Assembly: GCA_017522785.1 (NCBI GenBank)
Contig: JAFWYF010000018.1
Coordinates: forward strand, 1 to 47,342
Reading direction: 5' to 3'
Length of the DNA stretch: 47,342 nucleotides
DNA from: Bacteroidaceae bacterium
Lineage (GTDB): Bacteria > Bacteroidota > Bacteroidia > Bacteroidales > Bacteroidaceae
Shown: positions 34,296 to 43,517 of the stretch, in pieces
Position numbering within the stretch: the stretch's first letter is position 1
Layout of the letters: every line of letters starts with the position of its first letter
Notes under the pieces: model-generated
Told to the model about the DNA's origin: nothing
Seen by the model: the letters and a program-made list of their open reading frames with translations, nothing else
The model's database searches: none
Made by a program: the position numbers and the translations under genes

Positions 34296-36607
34296 AAAAG
34301 GCATATATATACATACTAACTATTATAATAACATGCTCTTGCTCAATGACCCGCCATATTCCCAACGACGAGCAGCTGTATACTGGGATAAAGGATATTG
34401 AGTTCGTTGGAGAAAAAGAGTATGCATCTACCGACATTGGCGAAATGGCAGTAGATGAGATTACAGCAGCCTTGGATTGTGCCCCCAACGCATCTATCGC
34501 AGGCAGTTCCAGCCTGCGTGGAATACCATTCGGCCTTTGGTGGTACAATAGTTTCTACAACAGCAAGAGCAGAATCGGCAAATGGTTTTTCAACAAATTT
34601 GCATCGACGCCGGTACTGATTTCAAAAGTAAACCCCGACCTACGAGCACAAATAGCAACAAACGTGCTCTACTACTATGGCTATTTCAACGGGAAAGTAA
34701 TAGCAGAGATAATCACAAGTAAAAAGAACCCCCAAAAAGCAAAAGTAAAGTACAAGGTTATACTGCACGAGCCTTATAAGTACGACAGTATATCATACCT
34801 CGATTTCTCCAAAAAAGCAGACAGCCTCATCGAATCGACAAAAGGAGCACGACTACTGAGGAAAGGCGACCAGTTCTGTGTAAACAACCTAAACGGAGAG
34901 CGTGAACGCATAAACACGCTATTACGGAACAATGGCTACTACTATAGTCAGACCGGATATATAAATTTCCTTGCCGACACAATAAACAATCCCGGATATA
35001 TCGACCTGCGTGTAGAGCCAAAGAAAGGATTAACGGCAAATACAAGGAAGCCATGGTACATTGGCAATACCAATATACGTATTTTAGACCATGCCAACAC
35101 CAATCAACGCACAAGAAGCCAGAGCGACACACTGAGACGACGCAGCCTAACATACATATACAATGGGAAGAGAGTTCCGGTGCGCTCGGGTGCCATTCTG
35201 CGCAACACTTTCTTGCGCAAAGGCGATGTCTATTCTCAAGAACGACAACAACTATCGTTGCAACGATTGAGCCAACTGAATATTTTCAGCAGTATAAATT
35301 TTGGATTTACACCCAGAGGCGACAGCGACACACTCGACATGAGCATCACCGCACAACTCGACAAGCCCTACGATTTTCTCTTTGAGCTTAATGCAACATC
35401 TAAGAGCAATAGCCAGATTGGCCCCGGTAGCAAGATTAGCCTATCGCGTAACAATGTGTTCCGCGGAGGTGAGATACTAAAATTCACCTTACAAGGCTCC
35501 TACGAGTGGCAAACCGATGGGAAGCTAAAGGGTCGTCAAGCCGTAATAAATTCATGGGAGATAGGTGGCGATGTATCGCTCACTTTCCCACGCCTGTTCT
35601 TTCCCATTGTTCACCGTCGCTATTTACGTTTCCCTGCAACCACATCACTACGCATATATGCCGACCAGATGAACCGTTCAGGCTTCTTCAACATGGTGCA
35701 TGTAGGAGGCGACATAACATACAACATATTCACCAAGCGCACAACCACGCACACCGTAATACCATTCCGCCTCACATACGACATGATGCATCGTACAACA
35801 GCCAAGTTCGACTCCATTGTGTCCGAGAACCGTTCCATTGCCAATAGTTTTCGTAATCAATTCATTCCGGCAATGCAATACACATTCACATACGACAATG
35901 CCAAGACTAAGCATAGGAACAAAACATGGATAGAGGCCTCGATAACATCATCGGGTAATATCACCTCACTAGCCTTTATGGCTTTTGGAGAAAAATGGAG
36001 CACCAAAGACAAAACAATGTTCGGAAACCCATACGCACAGTTCACAAAAATAACAGCCGAGTTAAGACAACTATATAGGATAAATTCAAAGCAGCACATA
36101 GCAAGTCGCATAATGGCAGGAGTGATAAAAAGCTACGGAAACTCCAGCGATGCACCATACAGCGAGCAATTCTATGTTGGTGGAGCCAACAGCCTGCGTG
36201 CATTCACTGTTCGTTCTTTGGGCCCCGGCAGTTATCACCCCGCCAAAGAGACACGATACTCCTATTTAGACGAGACAGGAACACTAAAGCTAGAAGCCAA
36301 CCTTGAGTATCGCTTTCCACTGTTCGGAGACCTTTACGGAGCATTATTTGTTGATGCAGGCAATGTGTGGCTCATGAAAAAGGACGACAGCCGACCGGGA
36401 GGAGAGTTTAAATTAAAAACCTTTGCCAAGCAGATTGCCCTAAACAGTGGTTGGGGAGTACGCTACGACCTCGAATTTATGGTGTTGCGTCTGGATTTTG
36501 GCGTAGCTATACATGCACCCTACGACACAGGCAAGAGTGGCTATTATAATATACGTAAGTTTAGCGATGGCTTTGCATGGCACTTTGCCATAGGCTACCC
36601 ATTCTGA
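34292..36607 (+). CDS. tamL: TamL: BamA/TamA family outer-membrane lipoprotein
   Basis: This protein of 771 residues is an Omp85-family outer-membrane protein with an N-terminal lipoprotein signal (YILTIIITCSCS, likely lipidated Cys17). That is the mark of the Bacteroidota TamL variant of TamA. POTRA domains occupy about 25-330 (residues such as NGYYYSQTGYINF and LRRRSLTYIYNGKRVPV), and the 16-strand barrel fills the rest, with EQFYVGGANSLRAFTVRSLG (the VRGF-like loop motif, here LRAF) and the terminal strand FAWHFAIGYPF ending in phenylalanine. Its ATG overlaps the TamB stop (ATGA), so the two are translationally coupled. Together they form a TamA/TamB-like envelope-biogenesis module. Confidence 0.94.
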   Translation: MKKAYIYILTIIITCSCSMTRHIPNDEQLYTGIKDIEFVGEKEYASTDIGEMAVDEITAALDCAPNASIAGSSSLRGIPFGLWWYNSFYNSKSRIGKWFFNKFASTPVLISKVNPDLRAQIATNVLYYYGYFNGKVIAEIITSKKNPQKAKVKYKVILHEPYKYDSISYLDFSKKADSLIESTKGARLLRKGDQFCVNNLNGERERINTLLRNNGYYYSQTGYINFLADTINNPGYIDLRVEPKKGLTANTRKPWYIGNTNIRILDHANTNQRTRSQSDTLRRRSLTYIYNGKRVPVRSGAILRNTFLRKGDVYSQERQQLSLQRLSQLNIFSSINFGFTPRGDSDTLDMSITAQLDKPYDFLFELNATSKSNSQIGPGSKISLSRNNVFRGGEILKFTLQGSYEWQTDGKLKGRQAVINSWEIGGDVSLTFPRLFFPIVHRRYLRFPATTSLRIYADQMNRSGFFNMVHVGGDITYNIFTKRTTTHTVIPFRLTYDMMHRTTAKFDSIVSENRSIANSFRNQFIPAMQYTFTYDNAKTKHRNKTWIEASITSSGNITSLAFMAFGEKWSTKDKTMFGNPYAQFTKITAELRQLYRINSKQHIASRIMAGVIKSYGNSSDAPYSEQFYVGGANSLRAFTVRSLGPGSYHPAKETRYSYLDETGTLKLEANLEYRFPLFGDLYGALFVDAGNVWLMKKDDSRPGGEFKLKTFAKQIALNSGWGVRYDLEFMVLRLDFGVAIHAPYDTGKSGYYNIRKFSDGFAWHFAIGYPF

Positions 36608-36795
36608 TAGCATGGCTAAAGAACTTTAACTATAAACTGCCCATGAGAACTTTTTTTCAGTAGCAGAATTACCTATTTTAAAAAAAGTTAAGAATTTATT
36701 ACCTAATTAAAAACAAATTATTTACCTTTGCGAAAAGGTGCGTAACGGTACCGTATTCAACACAACTAACCTTAACAATTATTTAAATAAACATT
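36608..36795 (+). promoter_or_regulatory. Upstream region and -7 element of the nucleotidyltransferase gene
   Basis: TACCTTTG at 36723-36730 fully matches the -7 consensus; no clear TTTG lies 19-21 bases upstream. The predicted start near 36735 gives a leader of about 61 bases containing the 10-base palindrome ACGGTACCGT at 36745-36754. No strong terminator for tamL was found. Confidence 0.45.
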
Positions 36796-37701
36796 ATGAA
36801 ACCTACACTTTTTGTATTGGCAGCCGGCATGGGCAGCCGTTATGGTGGTTTGAAGCAGTTGGATGGTCTGGGCCCCAACGGCGAAACTATTATGGACTAC
36901 TCAATCTTTGACGCTATTCGTGGCGGATTTGGTAAATTGGTATTTGTTATCCGCAAGGATTTCGAGCAGGACTTCCGCGAGAAGGTTCTTAGTAAGTACG
37001 AGGGACATATCCCAACAGAATTGGTTTTCCAAGCAATAGACAATCTTCCTGCCGGTTTCACTGCTCCTGCAGAGCGCACTAAACCTTGGGGTACAAACCA
37101 CGCTGTACTCATGGGTAAGGATGTTATTAAAGAGCCTTTTGCTGTTATCAATGCCGATGACTTCTATGGTCGTGATGCATTTGCTGTAATGGGTAAGTGG
37201 TTGAGCGAATTGCCCGAGGGCAGCACAGGAAAATACAGCATGGTAGGTTTCCGCATTTGCAACACTCTTAGCGAGAACGGAACAGTTGCACGTGGCATTT
37301 GCGAGAAGAACGACCAGAATATGCTTACCGGTGTTGTTGAGCGTACAGAAATTATGCGCATAGATGGTACTATCTGCTACAAGGACGAGCAAGGCGAATG
37401 GCAACCTGTTGCAGAAGAGGCTCCTGTATCAATGAACTTCTGGGGCTTTACTCCCGACTATTTCCAATATTCAGAGGAGCAGTTCATCGATTTCTTGAAG
37501 GAGAATGCCGACAAGCCCAAAGCTGAGTATTTCATTCCTTTGGTAGTGAACAACCTTACTACAACAGGCAAAGCAAGTTGCGAGGTTCTTGACACTACAG
37601 CACAGTGGTTCGGTGTTACCTATGCAAATGACCGTCCCGGTACAGTTGAGAAAATTCAGGCTCTTGTAGATGCAGGTGAATATCCAAACAAATTGTTCTA
37701 A
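36796..37701 (+). CDS. Sugar-phosphate nucleotidyltransferase family protein
   Basis: This cytoplasmic protein of 301 residues has the nucleotidyltransferase (GT-A-like) fold. The N-terminal loop LAAGMGSRYGGLKQLDGLGP resembles the nucleotide-binding LxxGxGxRxxPLK of NDP-sugar pyrophosphorylases, with GG in place of the usual proline-leucine. KPWGTNHAVL and FAVINADDFYG (metal-binding NADD) follow. The later part (EAPVSMNFWGFTPDYF) is conserved in Bacteroidales homologs as I recall them. It probably transfers a nucleotidyl group to a sugar phosphate; the substrate cannot be told. It is monocistronic with its own terminator. Confidence 0.88.
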   Translation: MKPTLFVLAAGMGSRYGGLKQLDGLGPNGETIMDYSIFDAIRGGFGKLVFVIRKDFEQDFREKVLSKYEGHIPTELVFQAIDNLPAGFTAPAERTKPWGTNHAVLMGKDVIKEPFAVINADDFYGRDAFAVMGKWLSELPEGSTGKYSMVGFRICNTLSENGTVARGICEKNDQNMLTGVVERTEIMRIDGTICYKDEQGEWQPVAEEAPVSMNFWGFTPDYFQYSEEQFIDFLKENADKPKAEYFIPLVVNNLTTTGKASCEVLDTTAQWFGVTYANDRPGTVEKIQALVDAGEYPNKLF

Positions 37702-37714
37702 AAAAGTTTTACTT

Positions 37715-37762
37715 GATAAAAAATATGGCAACTAAAAATTTTTAGTTGCCATATTTTTTATC
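37715..37762. terminator. Bidirectional terminator, nucleotidyltransferase / S9 peptidase
   Basis: This perfect loop-free palindrome of 48 bases is centred between 37738 and 37739. Its arms contain TATGGCAACT and long A and T runs, so it can work in both directions between the convergent genes. Confidence 0.9.
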
Positions 37763-37789
37763 TATGATTAAAGTCTACAAAAAGATTTT

Positions 37790-40330
37790 CTACTTTACGT
37801 AACGTTGGGGATATATATCGTTCCACCAACGAGAATCTTCTTTAAGCCAACGTTCAAACCACGCCATAATACTATTATGCCACAAAATGCGTTTGGGAAC
37901 ATCGGCAATGAAATGGTCCTCGCCATCGACCTGAATAAATTCAACTGTCTTACCTAAAATTCTAAGTGCATTAAACAACTGAATACTCTCACCTACCGGC
38001 ACATTGGTATCAGCTGTGCCATGTAACAGCAATAACGGGGTATTAATTTTGTCGGCATTAAACAGAGAGCCTTGTTTGGTGAAAAGTTCTGCATTATTCC
38101 AAGGATAGCTCTGTGCGGCAGCTACAGCATTATAGCCAACACCCCAATAACCTTCGCCCCAATAACTTGTTACATTGCTAATTCCTGCATGAGAGGCTGC
38201 TGCGGCAAAGATATCGGTTTGTGTTTGCAGATATTGAGTCATAAATCCACCATACGATGCTCCCAAACAACCAATGTGTTTGTCATCGACATAAGGATGC
38301 TCGGCACAGAATTGTTTCACTCCTTCTATTATATCATCGGCTGTACGTTTGCCCCATGCATTCACATGGCGTGCAGAAAATTCCTGTCCATAGCCGATTG
38401 TTCCACTTGGATTAATAACATACACAACATATCCGCGCGATGCAAAAAGTTGTGCAGCATAGGGGTTATCCATCATTCGCTGTGTGGGGGTTGTACCACC
38501 ATAATAATAGACTATTAACGGATATTTTTTTGTTGCATCGAAAGCGGGAGGCAGACAATAGTAGCCATCGATTTCTGTTCCATCCGATGCAGTAAACCTC
38601 CAACCATTAATTTCTCCCAACTCTACATCCTTTAATTCTTCGGCATAAGGGTCGGCCACAAGAATCGATTTATCCTTGCGAACATCATACAAATATCCGG
38701 CTTGTCCACTGCTTGCCGTTACACTTGTATAGGCTGCCACACCCGAGTTTCTTGCTAAAGAGAAGGTGCGCACACAGTCGCCATCGAGTGATAGTTTTTC
38801 GAATTTCTTGCTCCTAACGTTGTATCTATAGACGGGGTTTATATCGCGCTCTGTTGCTCTTAAATAGATATTACCGTCGGCACTGTTCCACTGCAAGAAT
38901 TCCACACTGGGGTCAAAATCTTTTGTTATTGGCATAACGCTTCTGTCGGCGATGGTCATAACAAAGGCTTGTGTATCGTAGTTGTTGGCAATAGGATGAT
39001 TTCCGCAATTTTTGCCAACAGAGCCCAACGCCTCGGGACCACCCAGTATAAGCACCTGTGATGCATCGGGGGAGTAGTAGGCACTGCTAATAAAATAGTC
39101 GTCGCTGACAAGGGTATCAACCTTCAATGTCTCGACGTTTATCTGATAGAGCGATTTTTTGCTGAACGGCCACTTATCATCGTCAGGCTCCCCTGCCACA
39201 AAAAGCAACGATTTACTGTCTCTGCTAATGTCGCAAAGCGAAGTGCTATTGTGTCCGAAGGTGAGACGTTCGCGCATGCCGGTTGCTATATCGTAGCGCC
39301 AGATGAAACTACGCTTTCTGCTTCCGGGCAAACGATTGCTACGCGTTATCATACGATGTACAGGCCCTTTATCGCCGTCGATGAGTTCCTCGACACTATA
39401 GTAGAACGATTTTTCGTCGGGCGACCACACAAAACTACCAACAGGCACATTGTCGGCAACCTCTTTTTCCTGTAATGTTGCAGGATTAACCAAAATTACT
39501 TTTTCTCCTCTGTCCGATGTCGCTTTATAATAGAGGTGAGAACTGCTAGGAGTCCAATTCAATACTTTATACCCTGCCGGGAAGGTTGCAATGTGCTTGC
39601 CACTCTTTACTTCGGAAAGAACAGTATAGTTATGAGTATTCTTTGCACTATAGTTGTGCCAATAGGTTGTTAAGAGATAACGTCCATCGGGAGAGACACG
39701 CATATTGGATATTCTGCTACCGTATATGGTATTTGGTAGAAGGTATCGACCTTTCAACGATGGAGCACACGAGAGTACCGTTGTGGAGTCGTTCTTCAAG
39801 TTCCATTCGGCCTTTATTGCCACAGGAGCAGAGTCGCTATCGGATTGCAACATTTTTACAGCCAATTTGTACAACACTTGTGGCTCCATACGCAAATTAA
39901 ATTCACAAGAACCTGCAGAGTGTATAGAGTCCTGAATCGATGTTTTCTCTCTTTTCATAGCACCATCGACATACACCTCGAAACGCAACGGAGATGTAAA
40001 CTTTAGTGTTGCATTTGCAAATCTGTCGGCACGTAAACGGGTTGTTAGCACATATATATTGTTTCCTTTTGTGCCATTTAAATAGACATAGCCACTGCTA
40101 TCGGCCGATAACTCTTGTGCATTTTCACAATCGTCGTCGAGTGGTACCTCTGTTTTGATAAGCAATTTGCTAAAGTCGGGCTTCTCTCCTTTGACGTTAA
40201 TAGTATCGGTTATAACCGGACGACGTACGGCAAACTTATTCGCCAACTTAAAATGTGTAATGTTTTCTGCTGTTATAACACCAAAAACCAGCAGAGACAA
40301 CGCAATGAATAGACAGATTCTTTTGTACAT
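37790..40330 (-). CDS. S9 family (prolyl oligopeptidase/DPP-like) serine peptidase
   Basis: This exported serine peptidase of 846 residues has a signal peptide (about 1-21), a beta-propeller-like N-terminal region (for example MRVSPDGRYLLTTYWH, SFVWSPDEKSFYYS), and a C-terminal alpha/beta-hydrolase domain from about 600. The catalytic triad is Ser692 in GASYGGF, Asp774 in HGTADTNVP and His806 in GEDHF. Such enzymes cleave oligopeptides or dipeptides, often after proline, in the periplasm. The gene follows the LRR gene by 43 bases on the same strand and shares a terminator with the convergent nucleotidyltransferase gene. Confidence 0.94.
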   Translation of the reverse strand: MYKRICLFIALSLLVFGVITAENITHFKLANKFAVRRPVITDTINVKGEKPDFSKLLIKTEVPLDDDCENAQELSADSSGYVYLNGTKGNNIYVLTTRLRADRFANATLKFTSPLRFEVYVDGAMKREKTSIQDSIHSAGSCEFNLRMEPQVLYKLAVKMLQSDSDSAPVAIKAEWNLKNDSTTVLSCAPSLKGRYLLPNTIYGSRISNMRVSPDGRYLLTTYWHNYSAKNTHNYTVLSEVKSGKHIATFPAGYKVLNWTPSSSHLYYKATSDRGEKVILVNPATLQEKEVADNVPVGSFVWSPDEKSFYYSVEELIDGDKGPVHRMITRSNRLPGSRKRSFIWRYDIATGMRERLTFGHNSTSLCDISRDSKSLLFVAGEPDDDKWPFSKKSLYQINVETLKVDTLVSDDYFISSAYYSPDASQVLILGGPEALGSVGKNCGNHPIANNYDTQAFVMTIADRSVMPITKDFDPSVEFLQWNSADGNIYLRATERDINPVYRYNVRSKKFEKLSLDGDCVRTFSLARNSGVAAYTSVTASSGQAGYLYDVRKDKSILVADPYAEELKDVELGEINGWRFTASDGTEIDGYYCLPPAFDATKKYPLIVYYYGGTTPTQRMMDNPYAAQLFASRGYVVYVINPSGTIGYGQEFSARHVNAWGKRTADDIIEGVKQFCAEHPYVDDKHIGCLGASYGGFMTQYLQTQTDIFAAAASHAGISNVTSYWGEGYWGVGYNAVAAAQSYPWNNAELFTKQGSLFNADKINTPLLLLHGTADTNVPVGESIQLFNALRILGKTVEFIQVDGEDHFIADVPKRILWHNSIMAWFERWLKEDSRWWNDIYPQRYVK

Positions 40331-40373
40331 ATTTTTTATTATTTGATTGACTCCAAAAAAGATTATATATTAA

Positions 40374-41333
40374 TTACATTTCCTCGACATTTGCAAATTT
40401 CTCCCATATACGTGCAAAGCCGTAGTTTCCTACAGAGCCATCCGGCACATGCAAAGTAATTTGTGAATAGATGTCGGGAGAAGTAACATCGGCCATACAT
40501 GTAGGAGGAACCTCACCATACATGTAAATATTTTTTAACGCAGTGCAATTTCTGAATATCTCATTCTCGAGGCCAACCACCGATGCAGGGAAAGAGACCT
40601 TTTCGAGCGATGTACAATCGTAAAAAAGGCCATAGCCAACAGTGTTCACACCTTGCGGGATTGTCATCTCTTTTAGAGAGGAACATTTTGCAAAGAGGCC
40701 TTGTGGAAGCATATTCAGTGTACTAGGCAAAGTTATGGAAACAAGCGACGAACATTCCCAAAACGCACCACTTTTTATGTCGGTAATTGTGTCGGGCAAC
40801 AGAACCTCGCCAAGAGCAGTACAGCCACGAAAGGCCCAGCGTTCTATGCACTTTGCACCTTGCGGTATAGCAATCTTGCGCAACGATGTACAGCCACAAA
40901 AAGCATACTCCCCTATTGAATCGACACTATCGCCTAATGAGACTTTTTCCAATGCGATGCACCCTTCGAACATCGATTCGCTAAGGCTCAGAAGATTATT
41001 GGGAAGCTCTACACTTTTCAGTTTCACACACCCCGAAAAGAGTGCATTACCCACAAGAAGAACTTTTTGGCCAAAACAGATATTCTCGAGGGTTTCGCAA
41101 CCTCGAAAAGCATTTGCGCCTATGGCGCGCACCTCGTTTCCAATAGAGACTTCCATTATTTCCTTGCAACCCTCGAAAGCATTTGCACCTATTGCTGTAA
41201 CAAGATATTGAGTACCCTTATATTCTATGCTATCGGGAATAGATATTTTCCCGGAATAGTTGCCACGAACAACAGCGGCAACATTATCGCCGGCTGAGAG
41301 TTCAAAAACTAATCCACCCGTTGAAATTGTCAT
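40374..41333 (-). CDS. BspA-type leucine-rich repeat protein without a signal peptide
   Basis: This protein of 319 residues is built almost entirely of about eleven BspA/TpLRR (LRR_5) repeats of the type IGANAFRGCETLENICFG and IGEYAFCGCTSLRKIAIP. It ends with the usual cap (PPTCMADVTSP ... LHVPDGSVGNYGFARIWEKF). BspA-like proteins are normally surface-exposed and bind host or bacterial ligands. Here the protein starts MTISTGGLVFELSAGD directly at the first repeat, with an in-frame TAG three codons upstream, so no signal peptide or sorting tail can be added. A cytoplasmic location is therefore the plain reading. The repeats give rise to long antisense open frames that are not genes. Confidence 0.9.
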   Translation of the reverse strand: MTISTGGLVFELSAGDNVAAVVRGNYSGKISIPDSIEYKGTQYLVTAIGANAFEGCKEIMEVSIGNEVRAIGANAFRGCETLENICFGQKVLLVGNALFSGCVKLKSVELPNNLLSLSESMFEGCIALEKVSLGDSVDSIGEYAFCGCTSLRKIAIPQGAKCIERWAFRGCTALGEVLLPDTITDIKSGAFWECSSLVSITLPSTLNMLPQGLFAKCSSLKEMTIPQGVNTVGYGLFYDCTSLEKVSFPASVVGLENEIFRNCTALKNIYMYGEVPPTCMADVTSPDIYSQITLHVPDGSVGNYGFARIWEKFANVEEM

Positions 41334-41360
41334 TTTTTTACTATTTAAAACTTTTCAGCG

Positions 41361-41390
41361 CGAAGATAAGCAATTTACAACTATTTTCAA
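41361..41390 (-). promoter_or_regulatory. Predicted promoter of the LRR / S9 peptidase unit
   Basis: On the minus strand TTG (41390-41388), a 19-base spacer and TATCTTCG (41368-41361) fit the -33/-7 layout with one mismatch in the -7 element. The leader would be about 23 bases. Confidence 0.45.
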
Positions 41391-41528
41391 CTATCGAGTA
41401 TTTAGAAGCTGTTTGAATTTCAAAAAAATATTATACATAGAGCCATTGTTATCTGACGACACTATTTGTACTTTGTAAAAGACTTTACTATGTAGATATT
41501 AATAAATAATATAAAATAAGCTATAAAT

Positions 41529-41559
41529 TTTGTATTACACCCACAAAATAGTAACTTTG
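41529..41559 (+). promoter_or_regulatory. Predicted promoter of the ABC-F gene (leaderless)
   Basis: TTTG at 41529-41532, a 19-base spacer and TAACTTTG at 41552-41559 match both consensus elements fully. Only four bases separate the -7 element from ATG 41564, so transcription would start at or next to the A of the start codon. Confidence 0.65.
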
Positions 41560-41563
41560 CAAT

Positions 41564-43501
41564 ATGATTTCGGTAGACAACATACGAGTAGATTTTGGCG
41601 GGACAAATCTGTTTCACGACGTCAGTTTCATTATAAACAAGAAAGACCGCATTGCACTTGTAGGCAAAAATGGTGCCGGCAAGACAACATTGCTACGTAT
41701 TCTTTCGGGAGGTCAATCGCCAACAGAGGGTACCATATCCAAACAGCGTAATATAACTGTCGGATACCTGCCACAGGTGATGAACCACAACGACGGACGC
41801 ACAGTATTCGAAGAGGCCGAGCTTGCCTTTGAACATATACACGAGATGGAGATAGAGTTGCAAAAGATGAACAACGAACTATCTTCGCGCGAAGACTACG
41901 ACAGTGAAAGTTATCACCAACTTATAGAGGACTACACCCACCTAAACGAACAATATACCATGATGGGTGGCAGTCATTATGAAGCAGAGATAGAGAGAGC
42001 ATTAACCGGTTTAGGCTTTCGCAGAAGCGATTTCACTCGCTCCACAAATGAGTTCAGCGGTGGTTGGCGTATGCGTATTGAACTTGCGAAACTACTCTTG
42101 CAACACCCCGATGTTCTGTTGCTCGACGAGCCTACCAACCATTTGGATATAGAGAGCATACAATGGCTCGAACAGTTTCTGGCTCGCAGTAGCAACGCTG
42201 TGGTATTGGTTAGCCACGACCGTGCATTTCTGAACGCTGTAACAAACCGCACAATAGAGATTTCATGCGGACGTATATACGACTACAAGCTTCCATACGA
42301 CAAATTCATGGAGACTCGTAAGGAGCGCCGCGAACAGCAGATAAGAGCCTATGAGAACCAGCAGAAAGAGATTTCCGACATAAAGGAGTTTATTGAACGA
42401 TTCCGCTACAAGCCAACAAAAGCTGTTCAGGTACAAAGCAGAATAAAACAGTTGGAGAAGATTGTACCAATAGAGATAGACGAAGAGGACACCAGCCGTT
42501 TACGTTTGCGTTTTGCTCCTGCCACACGCAGTGGCAACTACCCTGTTATATGCGAGGATGTAGAAAAGAAGTTTGGCAACCACACAGTGTTCAGCAAAGT
42601 CAATTTCACTATTAATCGTGGCGAAAAAGTTGCATTTGTAGGACGTAATGGCGAGGGTAAGACAACACTTGTACGCTGTATTCTCAATGAATTGGACTAC
42701 GGAGGTAAAATCACTTTGGGACACAACGTACAAACAGCATACTTCGCACAGCATCAGGCGCAACTGCTCGACGAAAACCTAACCGTATTTCAGACAATAG
42801 ACAATGTAGCAACAGGCGATATACGCTTGCGTATTCGAGATATATTAGGAGCATTCATGTTTGGCGGGGAGGCTTCGGACAAACAGGTAAAAGTTCTTTC
42901 GGGAGGAGAACGTAGCCGTTTGGCTATGATACGTCTGCTACTTCAACAGATGAACCTGCTTATTCTCGACGAACCCACGAACCACCTCGACATGCAATCG
43001 AAAGATGTGCTCAAAGAGGCCATTCGCGATTTCGACGGAACGGTGATTATTGTGAGCCACGACCGACACTTCTTGGATGGGCTTGTAACAAAGGTTTATG
43101 AGTTTGGCGATGGAAAAGTGCGAGAACATCTTGGCGGAATATACGACTATTTAGCATCGAAGAACGCCGAAAACATAAACGAAGCGCTATCTATTGGCAA
43201 GAGCAATAGCAAACCTGCGGAAACCGCATCGAAGCCTGTGGCAAGCGAAAGCCGATTGAGTTACGAGGCCGAGAAACAGATGCAAAAACAGCGTCGCAAA
43301 TTAGAACGTCTTGTGGAACAGAGCGAACAGGCGGTGAATGAGTTAGAGGCTGCCATTTCGGCTTTGGAGAGTATAATGAGCACCCCCGAAGGAAGCACCG
43401 AAAGCAATTTTGAGCGCTATGCATCGTTAAAAAAGCAGCTGGCCGATGCCGAGAGTGAATGGGAGAGCCACATGGAAGAGTTGGAGATGTTAGAAAACTA
43501 A
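41564..43501 (+). CDS. ABC-F family ATP-binding protein
   Basis: ABC-F proteins are soluble twin ATPases that bind the ribosomal E site. Some aid translation of difficult sequences and some protect against ribosome-targeting antibiotics. This one has 645 residues: first Walker A GKNGAGKTT at 35-42, first signature EFSGGWRMR with LLLDEPTNHLD, a charged inter-domain linker (YENQQKEISDIKEFIERFRY), second Walker A GRNGEGKTT at about 360, signature VLSGGERSRL with LLILDEPTNHLD, and a C-terminal coiled-coil extension (about 575-645, EAEKQMQKQRRKLERLVEQ). It looks like the YheS/Uup-type housekeeping group rather than a known resistance protein. The N-terminal MISVDNIRVDFGG fixes the start. Confidence 0.95.
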   Translation: MISVDNIRVDFGGTNLFHDVSFIINKKDRIALVGKNGAGKTTLLRILSGGQSPTEGTISKQRNITVGYLPQVMNHNDGRTVFEEAELAFEHIHEMEIELQKMNNELSSREDYDSESYHQLIEDYTHLNEQYTMMGGSHYEAEIERALTGLGFRRSDFTRSTNEFSGGWRMRIELAKLLLQHPDVLLLDEPTNHLDIESIQWLEQFLARSSNAVVLVSHDRAFLNAVTNRTIEISCGRIYDYKLPYDKFMETRKERREQQIRAYENQQKEISDIKEFIERFRYKPTKAVQVQSRIKQLEKIVPIEIDEEDTSRLRLRFAPATRSGNYPVICEDVEKKFGNHTVFSKVNFTINRGEKVAFVGRNGEGKTTLVRCILNELDYGGKITLGHNVQTAYFAQHQAQLLDENLTVFQTIDNVATGDIRLRIRDILGAFMFGGEASDKQVKVLSGGERSRLAMIRLLLQQMNLLILDEPTNHLDMQSKDVLKEAIRDFDGTVIIVSHDRHFLDGLVTKVYEFGDGKVREHLGGIYDYLASKNAENINEALSIGKSNSKPAETASKPVASESRLSYEAEKQMQKQRRKLERLVEQSEQAVNELEAAISALESIMSTPEGSTESNFERYASLKKQLADAESEWESHMEELEMLEN

Positions 43502-43517
43502 AAGATACAATATAGAA

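Noticed and set aside
40642-41211. 189-codon open frame antisense to the LRR gene
   Set aside because: It mirrors the LRR repeat periodicity, has no start context, and the sense-strand protein is clearly real.
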